A stretch of DNA of 64,000 nucleotides from an uncultured Bacteroidales bacterium (GTDB lineage: Bacteria > Bacteroidota > Bacteroidia > Bacteroidales > UBA932). Positions 62,501-64,000 of this stretch are shown here, piece by piece. The translations under genes and the position numbers were made by a program. The notes beneath the pieces are model-generated. The model saw only the letters and a program-made list of their open reading frames with translations. It made no database searches and was not told the DNA's origin. Position 1 is the stretch's first letter. The number at the start of each line of letters is the position of its first letter. The stretch covers positions 372,001 through 436,000 of the forward strand of contig CALVDQ010000001.1 of assembly GCA_944326325.1 (NCBI GenBank), in the 5' to 3' direction.

Positions 62501-62679
62501 TTATGGATTTTCGCACTTTCATATCTATGATGTCCAAGCGAATGCATCGCCAAGATGCATAGTGTTTTCTTTTGCCGTACCGGGCACGGGATGTGCAGGC
62601 GGCGCCGAATCCCAGAAAAAATATTTGAACGGTAGCCGGACAGGACTTCAGGCTTGTTGCCTGCCAGGGCTGAGGAACG
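62501..62679 (+). promoter_or_regulatory. Long structured 5' leader of metX, no recognised riboswitch class
   Basis: The leader contains hairpin ATGCATC-GCCAA-GATGCAT (62542-62560) followed by the T-rich AGTGTTTTCTTTT, an element closing with GGGAT...ATCCC around a small GGCG/CGCC stem (about 62590-62615), and CAGGC-TTGTT-GCCTG (62649-62663) just before the AGGAACG ribosome site. Methionine genes are often under S-adenosylmethionine riboswitches, but I do not see the SAM-I or SAM-II consensus sequences. It may be an attenuator or an unlisted element. Confidence 0.4.

Positions 62680-64000
<1,321 letters not shown>

Noticed and set aside
62501..62679. SAM-I or SAM-II riboswitch
   Set aside because: Expected from the metX context, but neither the conserved SAM-I core nor the SAM-II pseudoknot sequences could be found by eye, so only an unassigned leader is reported.

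Overview
The window is about 55% G+C and looks like a Bacteroidales chromosome, possibly a gut member with Alistipes-like base composition, though genus cannot be fixed from sequence alone. The evidence is three SusC/SusD outer-membrane uptake pairs, ECF-sigma/FecR regulators, many lipoproteins with BACON, DUF4988, DUF5689 and GLUG-type domains, and promoters of the Bacteroidetes form TTG-N19/20-TAnnTTTG. No rRNA, tRNA, CRISPR array, transposase or phage gene was found.

Layout. (1) 1-18.3 kb, plus strand: an endonuclease/exonuclease/phosphatase-fold enzyme (cut by the window edge), a terminator, FecR, SusC, SusD, three related giant lipoproteins and a GDPD-type phosphodiesterase. The lipoproteins share a DUF4988 and beta-helix architecture; one ends in a phosphodiester glycosidase, one has no enzyme, one ends in an SGNH/DUF4886 hydrolase. 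The enzymes point to a phosphodiester-containing glycan. (2) 18.3-38.6 kb: a lipoprotein with two VOC domains and a double-DUF1080 protein (minus strand) diverge from SusC, SusD, a Gfo/Idh/MocA oxidoreductase, an Nramp-fold transporter without the metal motifs, a TIM-barrel isomerase and a BACON/DUF5689 lipoprotein. These are followed by a LacI regulator and a 1790-residue protein combining leucine-rich repeats, a TIM barrel, discoidin-like regions and a beta-helix. This resembles an oxidoreductive (3-keto-sugar) glycoside route. Palindromes built on GTGTGT/ACACAC lie at three of its promoters. (3) 38.6-55.9 kb: a minus-strand operon GH31, ECF sigma, FecR, sialate-O-acetylesterase-like enzyme diverges from SusC, SusD, a metallo-beta-lactamase-fold lipoprotein, a BACON/DUF5689 lipoprotein and a fimbrillin-like/GLUG protein, closed by a strong terminator.

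(4) 55.9-60.1 kb: remnants of a FucP-type sugar transporter and a LacI regulator, then a minus-strand cytoplasmic sugar block: a NagB-like/PIG-L fusion, NagB and a PfkB-family kinase. (5) 60.2-64 kb: membrane pyrophosphatase HppA, then methionine genes metX (behind a roughly 180-nt leader) and metY, which runs off the window.

Most genes are SusC/D-linked glycan uptake systems whose surface enzymes trim a substrate that SusC/D import. The last 8 kb are core metabolism.
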